This document shows positions 11,924-15,401 of a stretch of 15,401 nucleotides of DNA, piece by piece. The DNA comes from Saprospiraceae bacterium. GTDB taxonomy: Bacteria; Bacteroidota; Bacteroidia; Chitinophagales; Saprospiraceae. The first letter of the stretch is position 1; the number at the start of each line of letters is the position of its first letter. The position numbers and the translations under genes are program-made. The stretch covers positions 1 through 15,401 of the forward strand of contig JABDPK010000196.1 of assembly GCA_013042795.1 (NCBI GenBank), written 5' to 3'. The notes beneath the pieces were generated by a model. It had not been told where the DNA came from and did not search any database. It saw nothing but the letters and a program-made list of their open reading frames with translations.

Positions 11924-13942
11924 TCAGACTTTCCAAAATCGTAATAATAAAGTTTCTATCGCCAGAAATATCAAGGCTAAGATAAGACACCAACGCCATA
12001 AAGTAATACCCTTGTCCTTTTCTTTAATGATGTCAGTAAGATTAGCCTCTAATATATTGTCAAGGACATTCACATTTTCTCCGTAACGGTCATTCAACTC
12101 ATCTTTGGACATGTACTCCATATTCGATTCTAACCTGTCGTAATTGAATGCAAGGCCCTCTTTTGTCTCATTATCCAAAGTTAATTGGTACTGACCTGCT
12201 CTGCTGATCATATTGTTGAAGTTGATCAGTGTAGTAGCTCCTAGGTTGGTTTGGCCTGGAATAAAAGCGTCTTCGCCTTTCACCTGGTAAATCATTTCAT
12301 TTGAACTGGTCGTATTATTGACTTCTGTGAAATTGTCAATTCCGATAATATAGGCGATCTTATTTTCGTCGTTGGTTGCAAAAGCCATTTTGTATAGCAA
12401 TGGCACAAATACTTCAGCATTAAGCACCAGGTCATTGTAATCTTTTTCAAGTGGTGCTGCACAAACGAATAATTCACCTTTTCCTAATTGATATTTACTT
12501 AGAAAATGGTTTCCGTCCCTGTATTGCAACAGTGGGGTAGCAGCACGAGAACTAAAGGATGTAAACAAATAATTTGATTTTGTAGAAGGCAGTTTAAGAT
12601 TGTTGCCTACTCTTTCAAATACATCCTGGAAAACAAATTCTGATGTATTGATTTTATGCACGTTTCTTTCCTGCTCTGACCATTCACGAATTGAATTTGC
12701 ATTCAGTGAATTCAGGAATTGGTTATAGTTTTCAATGTTAAGAGTTGGTGCAGGAAAGACAAGAACATTTCCCCCATTCTCAATAAAACTTTTTAAAGAA
12801 CCTGACAAACCGGACGATATTGAAGATAATCCTGAAAGAATGATCAGATCATTTTCAGACAATTTATCGTATTTGATATTGGCAAGATTTACGGATTCAA
12901 GATCAAATTGATTCAAACCATCAAATAAAGCTTCCATATACCTGTTGGTTCCACTTGACTGGATTGACAAGACCCTGTGTTTATCCTTGATATTAAAACT
13001 TAAAAAATAACTGTCATCAAATTGAATGGGATAGTCGTCTATACGGACTTCCAGTTCCTGCCATCCGGGCTGAGTGAACAACAGGTTGATCGTATCTATC
13101 CGGCTGCTGCTGGCATTCAGGCGAATGGTTCCCTCAGGACGCGTTTGTCCGTTTTGAACGAGACTCACCCTGATATCTTCCCGGACTTCATCACCATGAT
13201 TATTCAGTTTTACAAATAACTTGTTGTTCTGGTTAAGACTTGGTACCACTGATTCAAACCAAACACTGTCAATGGAGATATTATTTTCCTTTACCGACTG
13301 GATAGGTAATAAATTTATTTCAAGGGTGGAATCCTTCCGGATATCCAGGTCTGAAATGGATTTTTGAAAATCTGAAAGGATATAGATGAAATGATTGCCA
13401 TCTTCCGGGAAAGAAGCCATCTGACGGGAAAGGATGGTTGAAAGTAAGTTGACTTCAGGGTTAATTTCAATTTCATCAATGGCAGAAACCGTATTTTCCT
13501 GGTTCAGCCATCTTTGCTGGGATGCCTTCAATTCATGAGAAACAATCTGAAATTGATCAGAAGCTTCATATGCATTGACAATCTCTTCAGCTTTTTTTCT
13601 TGCTTTATCTACTAATGGAACATCCTGGCTGGAAGCCATCATACTGTTTGAGTTATCTACAAAAATGCTTACATAACTCTTCCCGGATTTTGCAGTGTTG
13701 TCTTTTGATAAAAAAGGCTGGGCAAAGGCAAAGATTAAAGCAGTAAAAGCCAATAACCTGCTGAGCAAAACAAGCAGGTTCCTCAATTTGTTCCTGGTAC
13801 TTTTTTCTTCCTTGATCTCTTTCAGGAAACTGACATTGGTAAAGTAGACCTTTTTAAATCTCCGAAAATGAAAGAGATGGATGATGATCGGAATAGCAAG
13901 TGCGGCAAGCACCCATAATATTTGAGGATATACAAATTGCAT
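11924..13942 (-). CDS. BatA/VWA-domain membrane protein (aerotolerance regulator type)
   Basis: A 672-residue inner-membrane protein. Residues 1-80 are the BatA N-terminal domain: a first membrane segment (PQILWVLAALAIPIIIHLF), the motif HFRRFKKVYFTNVSFLKEIK (25-44), and a second membrane segment (LLVLLSRLLAFTALIFAFAQ). A von Willebrand A domain follows, with the MIDAS motif D-N-S-N-S (96-100). The large middle part contains an extracytoplasmic beta-sandwich and a segment like the ThuA/DUF4350 amidotransferase fold (DLIILSGLSSISSGLSGSLK to NVLVFPAPT). A C-terminal membrane helix, WRWCLILALIFLAIETLLL, ends close to the tail. I prefer the ATG at 13942 (MQFVYPQILW), the usual start of the family; a frame from 14020 would add a non-homologous stretch. 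First gene of the operon. Bat proteins accompany MoxR ATPases, but none is in the window. Confidence 0.93.
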   Translation of the reverse strand: MQFVYPQILWVLAALAIPIIIHLFHFRRFKKVYFTNVSFLKEIKEEKSTRNKLRNLLVLLSRLLAFTALIFAFAQPFLSKDNTAKSGKSYVSIFVDNSNSMMASSQDVPLVDKARKKAEEIVNAYEASDQFQIVSHELKASQQRWLNQENTVSAIDEIEINPEVNLLSTILSRQMASFPEDGNHFIYILSDFQKSISDLDIRKDSTLEINLLPIQSVKENNISIDSVWFESVVPSLNQNNKLFVKLNNHGDEVREDIRVSLVQNGQTRPEGTIRLNASSSRIDTINLLFTQPGWQELEVRIDDYPIQFDDSYFLSFNIKDKHRVLSIQSSGTNRYMEALFDGLNQFDLESVNLANIKYDKLSENDLIILSGLSSISSGLSGSLKSFIENGGNVLVFPAPTLNIENYNQFLNSLNANSIREWSEQERNVHKINTSEFVFQDVFERVGNNLKLPSTKSNYLFTSFSSRAATPLLQYRDGNHFLSKYQLGKGELFVCAAPLEKDYNDLVLNAEVFVPLLYKMAFATNDENKIAYIIGIDNFTEVNNTTSSNEMIYQVKGEDAFIPGQTNLGATTLINFNNMISRAGQYQLTLDNETKEGLAFNYDRLESNMEYMSKDELNDRYGENVNVLDNILEANLTDIIKEKDKGITLWRWCLILALIFLAIETLLLRFWKV

Positions 13943-14154
13943 AGGCTGCAAAAATATGAATTCAGAGATGAATAAACAGTATAACTGAAAATATGCAGGA
14001 TAAATTATATTGAATATCAAATTGAAGAACCGAAGGCTGGATAATAGAGTTGTTTACTTTGGTTTATTCGTTCTATGGTTGTTCAAACCTGTTGTCCTTT
14101 TAATAAAAGAGGAATAAGCTATATATTCAGCATTTTTCACAAAGAGCGAGAATT

Positions 14155-15401
14155 ATGAAATCCTTTTTTTCCTTTTTTCTGATATTTTTTTCATTCAGTT
14201 TCCTGGCAGGGCAGGATATTGATCTTGAGCATTTCAAAGCGCTTAAATTTAGAAATATAGGTCCGGCAGGAATGAGTGGACGTATTACTTCCATAGATGT
14301 CAACCTGAGGGATAAGGATCATATCATAATCGGAGCTGCCTCCGGTGGTGTCTGGGAATCAAGAAACGGGGGAATCAGCTGGAAACCCATTTTTGATGAT
14401 CAACCAACCCAGTCCATAGGTGTGGTGAAATTTAATCAGAATAATCCTGATGAGATCTGGGTAGGAACTGGAGAAGGCAATCCGAGGAATTCGCATAATA
14501 GCGGCGCAGGAATATTTAAGTCCATAGATGGAGGAAAGAGTTGGAAGTTTATGGGTCTTAAAGAGACCAAACTTATTCATAGAATTATCATCAATGAATT
14601 AAATCCGAACCAGGTACTTGTTGGTGCAATGGGTTCAGCCTGGGGGGACAGTGAACATCGAGGTGTATACAGAACAAATAATGGAGGGAAAGACTGGGAC
14701 AAAATGCTATATATTGACCAGAACACAGGTGTAGCAGATATGGTAGCGGATCCTTCCAATCCCAATAAGATCCTTGCCGCCATGTGGGAATTCCACAGAA
14801 CACCATGGGGATTTAATTCGGGAGGTAATAATTCCGGTTTGTATCTGAGCTATGATGGGGGCGAAAACTGGAAGGAAATTACAAAAAAAGAAGGGTTGCC
14901 TGAAGGAGACAAAGGCAGAATCGGTTTGGCCTTTGCGCCATCAAAATCGAATATTGTCTATGCTTTGATCGAAGCAGATAAAAATGGTTTGTATAAAAGC
15001 ATTGATGGGGGAGAAAAGTGGTCCATGGTTTCCTCGAAGAATATAGGAAACAGGCCATTTTATTATTCTGAACTATATGTTGATCCAAACAATGAGAACA
15101 GAATTTATAATCTCTGGTCTTATGTGTCGAAAAGTGAAGACGGTGGAAGAACATTCAGGACAATCATGGATTATGGCAATAATGTCCATCCGGATCACCA
15201 TGCGTTCTGGATTGATCCGGATGATTCAAATTATCTCATAAACGGCAATGATGGTGGATTGAATATTTCAAGAGACGGTGCAAAAACATGGCAGTTCGTT
15301 TTGAATTTGCCAGTAGGACAATTCTATCATGTCGATGTAGATAATGATTTCCCTTATAATGTTTATGGGGGTATGCAGGACAATGGTTCCTGGGTAGGTC
15401 C
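14155..15401 (+). CDS. VPS10/BNR-repeat propeller protein, 5' part (runs off the window)
   Basis: 415 codons of a second large propeller protein; the reading frame is still open at the window edge. The signal peptide is MKSFFSFFLIFFSFSFLAGQ, with cleavage likely after the AG. The mature start, DLEHFKALKFRNIGPAGMSG, is the family's fixed opening (F-R-x-I-G-P-x-x-x-x-G-R). Seven or more BNR-type blades follow: ESRNGGISWKPI, KSIDGGKSWKFM, RTNNGGKDWDKM, LSYDGGENWKEI, KSIDGGEKWSMV, KSEDGGRTFRTI, ISRDGAKTWQFV. Between them are the D/N-P-x-x-x-x-x-x-x-G/A blade starts. Also conserved is 'HPDHHAFWIDP'. Full length should be about 1,000 residues, so this and the gene at the other end of the window are probably paralogues or related family members; they cover different halves and cannot be aligned here. 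Role unknown, probably surface or periplasmic protein binding. It diverges from the BatA operon, with 212 bp between the start codons and no exact TAnnTTTG box at a useful place. Confidence 0.93.
   Translation, partial: MKSFFSFFLIFFSFSFLAGQDIDLEHFKALKFRNIGPAGMSGRITSIDVNLRDKDHIIIGAASGGVWESRNGGISWKPIFDDQPTQSIGVVKFNQNNPDEIWVGTGEGNPRNSHNSGAGIFKSIDGGKSWKFMGLKETKLIHRIIINELNPNQVLVGAMGSAWGDSEHRGVYRTNNGGKDWDKMLYIDQNTGVADMVADPSNPNKILAAMWEFHRTPWGFNSGGNNSGLYLSYDGGENWKEITKKEGLPEGDKGRIGLAFAPSKSNIVYALIEADKNGLYKSIDGGEKWSMVSSKNIGNRPFYYSELYVDPNNENRIYNLWSYVSKSEDGGRTFRTIMDYGNNVHPDHHAFWIDPDDSNYLINGNDGGLNISRDGAKTWQFVLNLPVGQFYHVDVDNDFPYNVYGGMQDNGSWVG

Noticed and set aside
13943..14020. Longer N-terminus of the BatA protein from 14020
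   Set aside because: The extra 26 residues do not resemble the family, whose proteins begin at the M-x-F-x-x-P-x-x-L-W motif; 13942 fits.
13943..14154. Promoter for the BatA operon at TATTTTTG (just before 13942)
   Set aside because: The -7-like box is exact in letters, but it is only 6 nt from the start codon and has no TTTG at the proper distance upstream, so it is probably chance.
14577..15154. Minus-strand frames inside the 3'-edge propeller gene
   Set aside because: Shadows of the real plus-strand gene, whose blade motifs are unmistakable.

Overview
The window reads as chromosomal DNA of a Bacteroidota bacterium, probably from the Saprospiria or a related environmental group. The evidence is AT-rich intergenic DNA, an exact Bacteroidota-type promoter (TTTG, 19 nt, TAnnTTTG), little sign of Shine-Dalgarno sequences, several lipoproteins, and families typical of that phylum: VPS10-like propeller 'glycosyl hydrolases', Ycf48-like propellers, DUF3467, DUF4159, BatA, and a four-helix-bundle S23 homologue. 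I see no rRNA, tRNA, CRISPR array, insertion sequence or prophage gene. The species call is inference.

Layout. (1) 1-1632 (+) is the C-terminal half of a large VPS10/BNR propeller protein, closed by a strong hairpin terminator. (2) 1697-2664 (-) holds a small Ig-like lipoprotein and a BON-LysM protein like E. coli Kbp/YgaU. (3) 2870-4314 (+) holds ruvB and a solo four-helix-bundle protein, converging on a DUF3467 gene (4358-4669, -). (4) 4765-5568 (+) is a class I methyltransferase. (5) 5790-8705 (+) is a 971-residue lipoprotein with carboxypeptidase-regulatory-like domains and 14 Ycf48/BNR-type repeats, enough for two seven-bladed propellers. (6) 9686-8743 (-) is a compact operon of an unknown one-TM protein, a PspC-domain protein and a TerB-like protein, read from the exact promoter at 9725-9755. 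(7) 9687-9990 is a non-coding gap with an 8-bp-period repeat forming a 19-bp inverted repeat. (8) 13942-9991 (-) is a tightly packed operon of a BatA/VWA membrane protein, a dihydroorotase homologue with a dismantled active site, and a DUF4159 protein. (9) 14155 to the window end (+) is the N-terminal part of a second VPS10/BNR propeller protein, divergent from the BatA operon.

How the genes may work together. The best candidate for an under-described system is the BatA / pseudo-dihydroorotase / DUF4159 operon. Its gene spacings are 6-7 nt. The middle protein keeps the dihydroorotase fold motifs but lacks both histidines of HxH, the substrate arginine and the catalytic aspartate, so it has probably been recruited for a structural or ligand-sensing job at the membrane. 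BatA and DUF4159 domains also occur fused in single proteins in some other bacteria (from memory), which supports their partnership. The PspC-TerB operon looks like a small envelope-stress module. Three separate genes encode secreted or surface beta-propellers, so extracellular protein display is a theme of the region. ruvB, kbp, DUF3467 and the methyltransferase look like ordinary genes without obvious functional linkage.
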